This document shows positions 1 through 5,303 of a DNA stretch of 5,667 nucleotides, piece after piece; position 1 is the first letter of the stretch, and each line of letters starts with the position of its first letter. Source of the stretch: RGIG7332 sp045580305 (GTDB lineage: Bacteria; Bacillota; Clostridia; Oscillospirales; JAAYXM01); NCBI GenBank assembly GCA_045580305.1, contig JAZNNQ010000026.1, forward strand, positions 1-5,667, written 5' to 3'. Both the position numbers and the translations under genes were made by a program. The notes under the pieces were generated by a model. The model had not been told where the DNA came from. It searched no databases and worked only from the letters and a program-made list of their open reading frames with translations.

Positions 1-182
1 GTATACTTTGCCTTCTGCTTCTCGCTCAACTGCTCTCCGTACTCTGAATTCTTCTTACGCTTGCGAGCAAGACCGTGCTGTCCGGGAGGATAGTTACGCT
101 TCTCAAGCACCTTATCCGCACCATAAATGGCCTCGCCGAACTTACGAGCGATCTTTGATTTTGGTCCAATATATCTTGCCAT
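1..182 (-). CDS. rpsD: 30S ribosomal protein S4 (uS4), 3'-truncated by window edge
   Basis: These are the first 60 complete codons plus two bases of S4, a primary 16S rRNA-binding protein that nucleates small-subunit assembly and affects decoding fidelity. It opens at the ATG at 180-182 with MARYIGPKSKIARKFGEAIY. It continues GADKVLEKRNYPPGQHGLAR, then the basic stretch KRKKNSEYGEQLSEKQKAKY, which leads into the usual YGVLERQF region outside the window. The family is about 200 residues, so roughly 70 percent is missing beyond position 1. The N-terminal domain has no cysteines, unlike the zinc-binding form of Thermus (Cys9, Cys12, Cys26, Cys31); this matches the zinc-free form usual in Bacteroidota. 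The gene follows rpsK after an 81-nt spacer; rpoA and rplQ would be expected next. Confidence 0.96.
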   Translation of the reverse strand, partial: MARYIGPKSKIARKFGEAIYGADKVLEKRNYPPGQHGLARKRKKNSEYGEQLSEKQKAKY

Positions 183-263
183 TGTTTTACTGTTTTTTAG
201 TGTTTGTTAAAGTCTTTGTTAAAGTCTTTTCAAGTGTAATGTGCTACGCTCTGTGCGTCGGCA
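183..263 (-). other. 81-nt rpsK-rpsD spacer, possible rpsD leader
   Basis: This is the second-longest gap in the window and is unusually A-rich on the transcript strand near the rpsD start. It contains a 12-bp tandem repeat (203-229) and a weak 4-bp inverted repeat (246-249 with 255-258). No Shine-Dalgarno sequence precedes the rpsD ATG; the sequence there is GTAAAACA. I see no convincing Bacteroidota promoter or terminator. In other bacteria S4 represses its own operon through mRNA structure, so a leader role is conceivable but is inference only. Confidence 0.3.
203..229. repeat. 12-bp tandem direct repeat in the rpsK-rpsD spacer
   Basis: The plus-strand unit TTTGTTAAAGTC occurs at 203-214 and again, perfectly, at 215-226, with three more matching bases (TTT, 227-229), giving about 2.25 copies. 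On the transcript strand the unit reads GACTTTAACAAA. It sits 21 nt upstream of the rpsD start codon. It may be a replication-slippage duplication, a pair of protein- or RNA-binding sites, or a translation-enhancing A-rich element; the sequence alone does not decide. Confidence 0.85.
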
Positions 264-653
264 TTATACGCGACGACGGTTAGGAGCACGGCAACCGTTG
301 TGGGGCAGCGGAGTAACGTCGATAATCTCCATTACCTCGATACCTGCACCGTGGATGGTACGAACGGCGCTCTCACGACCCTGACCAGGACCCTTAACAT
401 AAACCTTAACCTTACGCAAGCCCATATCGTAGGCAACCTTTGCGCAATCTGCCGCTGCAGTCTGCGCTGCATAGGGAGTATTCTTCTTCGAGCCGCGGAA
501 ACCCATCTTACCAGCTGATGACCAGCTGATAACCTCACCAACCTCGTTAGTGATGGTGATGATTACGTTGTTGAAAGTAGAGTGCACAAAAGCCATTCCG
601 AGGGCACCAACCTTAACAACCTTCTTCTTAACTGTTCCAGTTTTCTTTGCCAT
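264..653 (-). CDS. rpsK: 30S ribosomal protein S11 (uS11)
   Basis: This 129-residue protein is S11 of the small-subunit platform, which contacts 16S rRNA near the Shine-Dalgarno helix and the E site. It starts with a basic tail (MAKKTGTVKKKVVKVG). The fold follows: AFVHSTFNNVIITITNEVGE, SSAGKMGFRGSKKNTPYAAQ, MGLRKVKVYVKGPGQGRES, and the C-terminal DVTPLPHNGCRAPNRRRV. Asn119 in PHNGCR is the residue that becomes isoaspartate in E. coli S11, at the same number, and that context is preserved. The gene lies 16 nt after rpsM with a Shine-Dalgarno-like AGGAAG upstream. An 81-nt spacer separates it from rpsD. Confidence 0.98.
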   Translation of the reverse strand: MAKKTGTVKKKVVKVGALGMAFVHSTFNNVIITITNEVGEVISWSSAGKMGFRGSKKNTPYAAQTAAADCAKVAYDMGLRKVKVYVKGPGQGRESAVRTIHGAGIEVMEIIDVTPLPHNGCRAPNRRRV

Positions 654-658
654 AATAA

Positions 659-664
659 CTTCCT
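659..664 (-). promoter_or_regulatory. Shine-Dalgarno-like site for rpsK
   Basis: AGGAAG on the transcript strand lies 5 nt upstream of the rpsK ATG (7 nt from the AGGA core), matching five of six bases of AGGAGG. It is the only such site I could find before any start in this window; the others are plainly A/T-rich. Bacteroidota ribosomes use Shine-Dalgarno pairing little, so the site may contribute weakly or arise by chance. Confidence 0.4.
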
Positions 665-669
665 ATTTA

Positions 670-1050
670 TTACTTCGTTGCCTTTTTCTTGTTTGCTACA
701 GTCTTCTTGCGACCCTTGCGAGTACGTGCATTGTTCTTGGTTGACTGACCACGAACGGGAAGACCAAGACGGTGACGGATACCACGGTAGCAACCGATGT
801 CCATCAAACGCTTGATGTTGAGCTGTACGAGTGAACGGCACTCGCCCTCCACCTTCAAGCCCATCTCAGCGATGGTTGCACGGATTGCGCCGACCTGATC
901 GTCAGTCCAGTCGCATACTTTAATATTTTCGTCAATTCCAGCTGTTGCCAGAATCTTGCTCGACGTGCTGCGACCGATACCATAGATGTATGTAAGGCCG
1001 ATAACGCCGCGCTTGTTTTTTGGTAAATCTACACCAACTATACGTGCCAT
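670..1050 (-). CDS. rpsM: 30S ribosomal protein S13 (uS13)
   Basis: This 126-residue protein is S13, in the head of the small subunit, where it forms bridges to L5 in the central protuberance and contacts the P-site tRNA through its C-terminal tail. It opens MARIVGVDLPKNKRGVIGLTYIYGIG and carries the helix-two-turn-helix region (about 15-60), the signature RSLVQLNIKRLMDIGCYRGIRHRLGLPVRGQ with its RHRxGLPVRGQ core, then a highly basic tail (RTRKGRKKTVANKKKATK). It is about eight residues longer than the E. coli protein, all in that tail. The ATG at 1048-1050 follows an A/T-rich 36-nt spacer without a Shine-Dalgarno sequence; the stop is TAA. Confidence 0.98.
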   Translation of the reverse strand: MARIVGVDLPKNKRGVIGLTYIYGIGRSTSSKILATAGIDENIKVCDWTDDQVGAIRATIAEMGLKVEGECRSLVQLNIKRLMDIGCYRGIRHRLGLPVRGQSTKNNARTRKGRKKTVANKKKATK

Positions 1051-1086
1051 AAATTAATTTCTTTACTTTAATTAATCGTTTGAATA

Positions 1087-1203
1087 TTACCCTTGGCGCA
1101 TTTTGAACTTAGGATTCTTCTTGCAGATTACGTACAACTTACCCTTACGGCGTACGATCTTGCAATCCTCACTTCTTTTCTTGATTGATGCTTTTACTTT
1201 CAT
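1087..1203 (-). CDS. rpmJ: 50S ribosomal protein L36 (bL36), partly degraded zinc ribbon
   Basis: This 38-codon gene is the large-subunit protein L36, which contacts 23S rRNA near the L6 and L16 region. The reading runs from ATG at 1201-1203 to TAA at 1087-1089. It begins MKVKASIKKRSEDCKIVRRK and continues with GKLYVICKKNPKFKMRQG, exactly the E. coli length and pattern. In zinc-binding L36 the ligands are Cys11, Cys14, Cys27 and His33; here positions 11 and 33 are Ser and Phe, while Cys14 and Cys27 remain. The zinc ribbon is therefore probably not functional, a known style in Bacteroidota, which often have the zinc-independent form. It lies 19 nt after infA and 36 nt before rpsM. Confidence 0.96.
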   Translation of the reverse strand: MKVKASIKKRSEDCKIVRRKGKLYVICKKNPKFKMRQG

Positions 1204-1222
1204 AATTTTCAAGCAATCTTAA

Positions 1223-1441
1223 TTATTTGTACCTAAAGGATATGCGACCCTTACTCAAATCGTAGGGGGTCATCTCCACTTTGACCTTATCTCCGGGCAG
1301 GATTTTGATATAGTGCATACGCATCTTGCCTGAGATATGAGCCGTGATAACGTGTCCGTTATCCAATTCTACGCGGAACATAGCGTTTGACAACGCCTCG
1401 ATAATTGTTCCGTCGCGTTCGATAGCAGTTTGTTTTGCCAT
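1223..1441 (-). CDS. infA: Translation initiation factor IF-1
   Basis: This 72-residue protein is IF-1, a single OB-fold factor that occupies the A site of the 30S subunit and assists IF-2 and IF-3 in start selection. Its length equals that of E. coli IF-1 and the match runs throughout: MAKQTAIERDGTIIEALSNA at the start, then FRVELDNGHVITAHISGKMR, ILPGDKVKVEMTPYDLSKGR and a basic end at RISFRYK. The ATG at 1439-1441 lies 6 nt after the map stop. The TAA stop is followed by a 19-nt gap to rpmJ. Nothing unusual is seen. Confidence 0.98.
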   Translation of the reverse strand: MAKQTAIERDGTIIEALSNAMFRVELDNGHVITAHISGKMRMHYIKILPGDKVKVEMTPYDLSKGRISFRYK

Positions 1442-1447
1442 AGAGTC

Positions 1448-2224
1448 TTACTTAATATTAAGTGCCTGTTCGATTATATTAAAGTCTGTCAACACGTCGG
1501 GACCATCACGGCGGATTGCCACTGCGAACTCAAAGTGAGCCGAGGGTTTACGGTCCTTAGTGCGCACGGTCCAGCCGTCGCGCTCAAAGACTACTGCCTT
1601 CGTGCCCATATTAATCATAGGCTCGATGCAGATTACCATACCCTCCTTCAACAGTGGTCCTCTGCCACGTGCGCCGAAATTTGGTACACCTGGGGCCTCG
1701 TGCATTTTCCTGCCCACTCCGTGACCTTCCAACTCGCGCACTACGCCGTAGCCGAAGCTTTCGGCGTACTCTTGCACTGCTGCCGAGATATCGCCTACGC
1801 GATTACCGGCCTTTGCCTGTGCAGTACCTTTATAAAGAGCTTCTTTGGTGACTTCAAGAAGTTTGCGTGCCTCCGCGCTAACCTCGCCAACGGCGAACGT
1901 ATATGCCGAATCACCAACAAACCCCTTCAAAAACGTACCCAAATCCACCGATACGATGTCGCCCTCCTCGATGACTCTGTCGCCCGGGATGCCGTGTACG
2001 ACCTGCTCGTTAACCGAGATGCAAGCCGATGCGGGATAACCCTGATAACCCAAGAATGCAGGCTCGGCACCGTTGGCGCGGATAAAATCCTCGGCAATGC
2101 GGTCCAACTCGCGCGTTGTAATACCCGGGCGGATATGCTTACCCACCTCAGCCAATGCTCGGCTTACAAGGATATTGTTCTCGCGCAGAATCTCAATCTC
2201 TGCATCTGTCTTTAGATGAATCAT
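1448..2224 (-). CDS. map: Type I methionine aminopeptidase
   Basis: This 258-residue cytosolic metalloenzyme removes the initiator methionine from nascent proteins whose second residue is small. The pita-bread fold ligands are all visible: His77 (VVHGIP), the metal ligands Asp94 (VSVDLG) and Asp105 (GDSAYTF), His168 (EGHGVG), Glu201 (CIEPM) and Glu232 (SAHFEF), with His175 (MHEAPGVPN) in the substrate site. These match E. coli His79, Asp97, Asp108, His171, Glu204 and Glu235. There is no N-terminal zinc-finger extension, so it is the short bacterial class. The ATG at 2222-2224 has no Shine-Dalgarno sequence. A 110-nt spacer precedes it and its TAA stop is 6 nt before infA, suggesting coupling to IF-1. 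The position between secY and infA is typical of many bacteria, but the adk often found there is absent. Confidence 0.97.
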   Translation of the reverse strand: MIHLKTDAEIEILRENNILVSRALAEVGKHIRPGITTRELDRIAEDFIRANGAEPAFLGYQGYPASACISVNEQVVHGIPGDRVIEEGDIVSVDLGTFLKGFVGDSAYTFAVGEVSAEARKLLEVTKEALYKGTAQAKAGNRVGDISAAVQEYAESFGYGVVRELEGHGVGRKMHEAPGVPNFGARGRGPLLKEGMVICIEPMINMGTKAVVFERDGWTVRTKDRKPSAHFEFAVAIRRDGPDVLTDFNIIEQALNIK

Positions 2225-2246
2225 CGTGTCGTGTTTTCTGTTTGCG

Positions 2247-2269
2247 GCGCGCCGACAAGCGACGCGCGC
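2247..2269 (-). other. G/C-rich potential stem-loop upstream of map
   Basis: GCGCGC at 2264-2269 can pair with GCGCGC at 2247-2252 around an 11-nt loop, about 22 nt upstream of the map ATG. Because GCGCGC is self-complementary, other pairings are possible, including local folding around GGCGCGCC (2246-2253). In a transcript this structure could restrain access to the map start. It is notable mainly for its contrast with the A/T-rich sequence beside it. Confidence 0.3.
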
Positions 2270-2301
2270 TCACATTCCTTATAATATATCTACTTTAGAC
2301 A

Positions 2302-2328
2302 ACCGATTTTAACCTATTATCAATCGGT
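2302..2328 (-). other. Potential stem-loop just after secY
   Basis: On the transcript strand ACCGATT (2322-2328) can pair with AATCGGT (2302-2308), a perfect 7-bp stem with a 13-nt A/T-rich loop, beginning six bases past the secY stop. No run of U follows, so it does not look like a classical intrinsic terminator. It could be a 3'-end stabilising or processing structure between secY and map. The pairing is seen directly; the role is a guess. Confidence 0.35.
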
Positions 2329-2334
2329 GACTCA

Positions 2335-3708
2335 TTAATAACGTCCCTGGATACGTCCGGTCTTCATCAAACCGTCATAGTGACGCATCAGCAAGTAGCT
2401 CTCAATCTGCTTCAGAGTGTCGAGAACAACACCAACCATAATCAGCAATGAAGTACCGCCATAGAAATAAGCGAAGCTCTGCTGAACACCCAAGAACTTC
2501 ATTGCAAGACCGGGCATAATAGCCACAAGTGCAAGGAAGATTGAGCCGGGAAGAGTGATTCTCGTCATAATGGTATCGATATAGCTTACGGTCTGCTTAC
2601 CGGGCTTAACACCGGGGATAAAGCCACCGTTACGCTTCATATCGTCGGCCATCATTTGAGGGTTGATGATAATTGCCGTATAGAAATAGGTGAAGGCAAT
2701 TACCAACACAGCCAGCGTAAAGTTATACCAGAAACCCTGGATGTTTGCAAATGTTGCCTGCAAACCGGGAATCAAGGCAGGAATCATAACAAGAGCCTGT
2801 GCGAAGATGATAGGCATCACGTTAGCTGCATTCATCTTCAAGGGGATGTACTGACGTACACCGCCGTACTGCTTGTTACCGATAATACGCTTTGCATACT
2901 GTACAGGTACCTTACGTACAGCCTGGATGACTGCGATAGATACCAAGAACACCAAGAACAGTAGGGCAAGCTCGACCACAAACATAATAAGGCTACCCGT
3001 CGAGGTGCTTACGCGAGCCGTGAACTCGGCCAGCAAAGCTTGAGGCAGACGAGCAACAATACCAATCATAATGATCATTGAAATACCGTTACCGATACCC
3101 TTGTCCGTAATACGCTCACCGAGCCACATAGTAAACATTGTACCTGCGATGAGGATAACTGTCGCATAGGCGAAGAAGTAGAATGTACCTCCATAAACAA
3201 ATGCCTCGTGGGGCAACTGGTGATAGAGGTTGGCCATGTAAGCAGGACCCTGGATGCAGAGCACCACGATCGTAAGCAAACGTGTCCACTGGTTCATCTT
3301 GCGGCGACCGCTCTCACCCTCCTTCTGCAACTTCTGAACTGCGGGGACCATGATACCCAACAGCTGAATGATGATAGAAGCGGTGATGTACGGCATAACT
3401 CCGAGTGCGAAAATCGCAGCGTTGGCAAATGCACCACCAGAGAATACGTCAAGCAAGCCCAACAATGAGTTGCTGTTCATCTGGTCTGCCAAAGCCGAAT
3501 CAGCGCCCAACATATTGGGGTTGATACCCGGAATGACCACAAAACATCCCAAACGATATACAAGCAGAAGGCCAATCGTATAGAAGATACGCTTGCGCAG
3601 CTCCTCAATCTTGTACATGTTTTTCAATGTTTCAACGAGTTTCTTGTTGGTTGCCAGAAGCAATACGACGATTGCAACTAACACACCAGCAATCAGATAA
3701 CCGTTCAT
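2335..3708 (-). CDS. secY: Preprotein translocase subunit SecY with an N-terminal hydrophobic extension
   Basis: This 457-residue inner-membrane protein is the channel subunit of the Sec translocon, which with SecE/SecG and SecA or the ribosome exports unfolded proteins and inserts membrane proteins. The canonical ten-helix body runs from about residue 41. It shows TM1 (41-60), a plug region (about 66-90), TM2 in FANAAIFALGVMPYITASII, TM7 in YIPLKMNAANVMPIIFA, the cytoplasmic loop GGFIPGVKPGK at about 361-371, and the C-terminal tail IESYLLMRHYDGLMKTGRI. Residues 3-20 form an additional hydrophobic segment before the usual amphipathic N-terminal helix (KKLVETLKNMYKIEELRKR); ordinary SecY proteins start near Lys22. 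There is an in-frame TAA three codons before the ATG at 3706-3708, and no other ATG before Met31, so the extension appears real. Residue 368 is Lys at the position of E. coli Arg357. The gene follows rplO by 19 nt; a 110-nt spacer separates it from map. Confidence 0.97.
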   Translation of the reverse strand: MNGYLIAGVLVAIVVLLLATNKKLVETLKNMYKIEELRKRIFYTIGLLLVYRLGCFVVIPGINPNMLGADSALADQMNSNSLLGLLDVFSGGAFANAAIFALGVMPYITASIIIQLLGIMVPAVQKLQKEGESGRRKMNQWTRLLTIVVLCIQGPAYMANLYHQLPHEAFVYGGTFYFFAYATVILIAGTMFTMWLGERITDKGIGNGISMIIMIGIVARLPQALLAEFTARVSTSTGSLIMFVVELALLFLVFLVSIAVIQAVRKVPVQYAKRIIGNKQYGGVRQYIPLKMNAANVMPIIFAQALVMIPALIPGLQATFANIQGFWYNFTLAVLVIAFTYFYTAIIINPQMMADDMKRNGGFIPGVKPGKQTVSYIDTIMTRITLPGSIFLALVAIMPGLAMKFLGVQQSFAYFYGGTSLLIMVGVVLDTLKQIESYLLMRHYDGLMKTGRIQGRY

Positions 3709-3727
3709 ATTAATTTAAGTTTTAAGG

Positions 3728-4174
3728 TTACAACTTTTCTACACTACCGCCAGCAGCTACGATTGCAGCCTCGGCGCTCTTAGAGAAAGCGTGAGCTGTT
3801 ACGGTGAGAGCCTTTGATACGCTACCGTTACCCAGAATCTTAACTCGGTCGTTAGACGAGATAAAACCTGCACCGATCAAAGTGTCGATGTTGATAGTTG
3901 CGAGCTCCTTCTTAGCTGCAAGCTCCTCCAAAGTAGAGAGGTTGATGGGCTTGTACTCTACGCGCTTCAAGTTCTTGAAACCGAACTTAGGAAGACGACG
4001 CTGCAAAGGCATCTGACCGCCCTCGAAACCGAGCTTGCGAGAGTAACCCGAACGCGACTTGGCACCCTTAAGACCACGGGTTGAGTAACCACCGTGACCA
4101 GAACCTGCACCGCGACCCACGCGCTTATCGTGGTGTGTAGAACCCTTAGCGGGCTTCAAATTATTGAGTTCCAT
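3728..4174 (-). CDS. rplO: 50S ribosomal protein L15 (uL15)
   Basis: This 148-residue protein is L15, a late-assembling large-subunit protein with a long extended glycine- and arginine-rich N-terminal tail that threads through 23S rRNA, and a globular C-terminal domain. The tail is clear (KRVGRGAGSGHGGYSTRG, then GAKSRSGYSRK), followed by the signature GFEGGQMPLQRRLPKFGFKN at about residues 49-68. The globular domain includes VKILGNGSVSKALTVTAHAFSKSA and ends AAGGSVEKL. One detail is unusual: the tail reads RGLKG where I expect RGHKG (Leu35, codon at 4070-4072). The start at 4172-4174 gives the usual MELNNLKPAKGS opening. It lies 19 nt upstream of secY, the classical rplO-secY pairing. Confidence 0.97.
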   Translation of the reverse strand: MELNNLKPAKGSTHHDKRVGRGAGSGHGGYSTRGLKGAKSRSGYSRKLGFEGGQMPLQRRLPKFGFKNLKRVEYKPINLSTLEELAAKKELATINIDTLIGAGFISSNDRVKILGNGSVSKALTVTAHAFSKSAEAAIVAAGGSVEKL

Positions 4175-4201
4175 CTTCAGAATTTCTTTTTTGAGTTAAA
4201 C

Positions 4202-4384
4202 TTACTTTACCTCCTCGACTACTACGAGGTGCTTCACGCGCTCGAGCATACCCTTGATGATTACTGAATCAGAGTGCTCTACGCTCTGGTTAATCTTACG
4301 AAGACCCAAAGCTGCGAGATTCTTGCGCTGCTGCGCTGTCGTACCAATCTGGCTACGAACCTGTGTGATTTTCAACTTTGCCAT
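4202..4384 (-). CDS. rpmD: 50S ribosomal protein L30 (uL30)
   Basis: This small protein of 60 residues is the bacterial short form of large-subunit protein L30. It starts MAKLKITQVRSQIG, matching the E. coli pattern MAKTIKITQTRSAIG, and continues with ALGLRKINQSVEHSDSVIIKGM and MLERVKHLVVVEE, the family core and C-terminal strand. Two in-frame ATGs lie six bases apart, at 4388-4390 (adding Met-Thr) and 4382-4384. I chose the second because the family normally begins Met-Ala-Lys; the first would give 62 residues. Neither has a Shine-Dalgarno sequence. The gene follows rpsE by 14 nt (8 nt from the upstream ATG), precedes rplO by 27 nt and ends in TAA. Confidence 0.95.
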   Translation of the reverse strand: MAKLKITQVRSQIGTTAQQRKNLAALGLRKINQSVEHSDSVIIKGMLERVKHLVVVEEVK

Positions 4385-4398
4385 TGTCATTCAATAAA

Positions 4399-4917
4399 TT
4401 AACCGTTAAACACCTTAGTCATTGAGATACCGCGCAACTGTGCTACACTGTGTGCATCGCGCAACTCACAAAGTGCACCTACGGTAGCCTTAACGAGGTT
4501 GTGGGGGTTAGATGAACCCTTGCTCTTTGCAAGCACGTTCTTAACACCTACTGACTCCAATACGGCACGCATTGCACCACCAGCGATGATACCGGTACCG
4601 GGAGCTGCCGGACGAATCATAACCTCTGAACCACCGAAACGCATCTCCTGCTTGTGGGGAATTGTACCGTTGATTACGGGAATCTTCACCAAATTCTTCT
4701 TTGCATCCTCTACACCCTTAGCGATTGCTGAGGTTACCTCAGATGCCTTACCGAGGCCGTAACCTACAACACCGCTCTCGTTACCTACAACAACGATTGC
4801 AGAGAAGCTAAATGTACGACCACCCTTGGTTACCTTAGTAACACGGTTAATTGCTACGAGCCTATCCTTAAGCTCCAGGTCGCTTGTACGAACTTTCTTT
4901 ACGTTTGTATTTGACAT
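4399..4917 (-). CDS. rpsE: 30S ribosomal protein S5 (uS5)
   Basis: This 172-residue protein is small-subunit protein S5, which sits at the mRNA entry and neck region and contributes to decoding accuracy and spectinomycin sensitivity. The N-terminal double-stranded-RNA-binding-like domain (about residues 15-80) carries the loop VTKVTKGGRTFSFSA. The corresponding loop in E. coli and other bacteria holds the known spectinomycin-resistance mutations; here it reads as an ordinary, intact loop. The C-terminal domain (about 85-165) contains IPHKQEMRFGGSEVMIRPA, PGTGIIAGGAMRAVLE, VLAKSKGSSNPHNLVKAT and LRGISMTKVF, all typical. The start is the ATG at 4915-4917, 5 nt after the rplR stop; the stop is TAA. 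Nothing is odd in length or sequence. Confidence 0.98.
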   Translation of the reverse strand: MSNTNVKKVRTSDLELKDRLVAINRVTKVTKGGRTFSFSAIVVVGNESGVVGYGLGKASEVTSAIAKGVEDAKKNLVKIPVINGTIPHKQEMRFGGSEVMIRPAAPGTGIIAGGAMRAVLESVGVKNVLAKSKGSSNPHNLVKATVGALCELRDAHSVAQLRGISMTKVFNG

Positions 4918-4922
4918 ATCGC

Positions 4923-5285
4923 TTAGAATTTAAGGCCACCCTCACGAGCAGCGTCGGCTAACATTTTAACTCTTCCGTGATAGAGGTATCCGTTACGGTC
5001 GAAAGCGACAGTTGAAATACCCTTCTCGATTGCACGCGCTGCGGCCAACTTACCTACCAACGCTGCAACCTCACACTTATTCTTGCCAGCTGCCTCGGCT
5101 ACTACCTCCTTATCGAGTGAAGAAGCGGTTGCCAAAGTAACACCTGCAAGGTCATCAATAAACTGAACGTAAATCTGCTTGTTAGAGCGGAATACGGTCA
5201 TACGAGGCTGCTCAGGCGTACCGTTTACGATCTTACGGATACGCATCTTGATCCTCTCTCTTCTTTCTATCTTAGTTAATGACAT
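4923..5285 (-). CDS. rplR: 50S ribosomal protein L18 (uL18)
   Basis: This 120-residue protein is L18, which with L5 binds 5S rRNA and docks it into the central protuberance of the large subunit. Its length is close to the family norm (117 in E. coli). The N-terminus is very basic (KIERRERIKMRIRK), as expected for the rRNA-binding tail. It is followed by the conserved PRMTVFRSNKQIYVQ strand and the C-terminal signature FDRNGYLYHGRVKMLADAAREGGL. The ATG at 5283-5285 is preceded by an A/T-rich stretch without a Shine-Dalgarno sequence. The gene sits 18 nt after rplF and its TAA stop is only 5 nt before the rpsE start, so the two are probably translationally coupled. That coupling is inferred. 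Confidence 0.97.
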   Translation of the reverse strand: MSLTKIERRERIKMRIRKIVNGTPEQPRMTVFRSNKQIYVQFIDDLAGVTLATASSLDKEVVAEAAGKNKCEVAALVGKLAAARAIEKGISTVAFDRNGYLYHGRVKMLADAAREGGLKF

Positions 5286-5303
5286 AATGCTTGACTTATT
5301 TTA

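Larger units (their letters stand above)
2225..2334 (-). other. 110-nt secY-map intergenic spacer with two potential hairpins
   Basis: This is the longest spacer in the window, in an operon where most gaps are 5-36 nt. On the transcript strand it starts with a 7-bp stem-loop six bases after the secY stop. It then becomes very A/T-rich (about 2281-2300) and switches abruptly to a G/C-rich block (about 2244-2270) containing GGCGCGCC, close to the map start. I could not find a Bacteroidota-type promoter (TTTG near -33 with TAnnTTTG near -7) or a stem followed by a U-run. It may hold an internal promoter, attenuator or RNA-processing site; the function is not established. Confidence 0.35.

Noticed and set aside
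246..258. ACGC-TCTGT-GCGT inverted repeat after rpsK as a terminator
   Set aside because: The stem is only 4 bp and no U-run follows; rpsD is also expected to be co-transcribed.
8..283. A 91-codon plus-strand open frame over rpsD, the spacer and the end of rpsK
   Set aside because: It is antisense to two certain ribosomal-protein genes and its end is composed of the T-rich spacer repeats; there is no family resemblance.
1053..1076. Inverted repeat ATTAATT/AATTAAT before rpsM
   Set aside because: Only seven A-T pairs around a 10-nt loop in an A/T-rich spacer; too weak and too likely by chance to call a regulatory structure.
1430..2215. A 261-codon open frame on the plus strand, antisense to almost all of map
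   Set aside because: It lies exactly opposite a gene with every catalytic residue of methionine aminopeptidase, shows no recognisable domain, and is explained by the low stop frequency on the complement of a coding frame.
2225..2334. A specific promoter for map
   Set aside because: A/T-rich hexamers such as TATATT and TATAAG occur, but none pairs at a proper distance with an upstream element of either the E. coli or the Bacteroidota type.
2656..2964. A 102-codon plus-strand open frame inside secY
   Set aside because: Antisense shadow of conserved SecY helices, with no start context or neighbour to support it.
3616..3618. ATG of Met31 as the true secY start
   Set aside because: It would remove the conserved amphipathic N-terminal helix residues KKLVETLKN; the upstream ATG at 3706-3708 keeps them.
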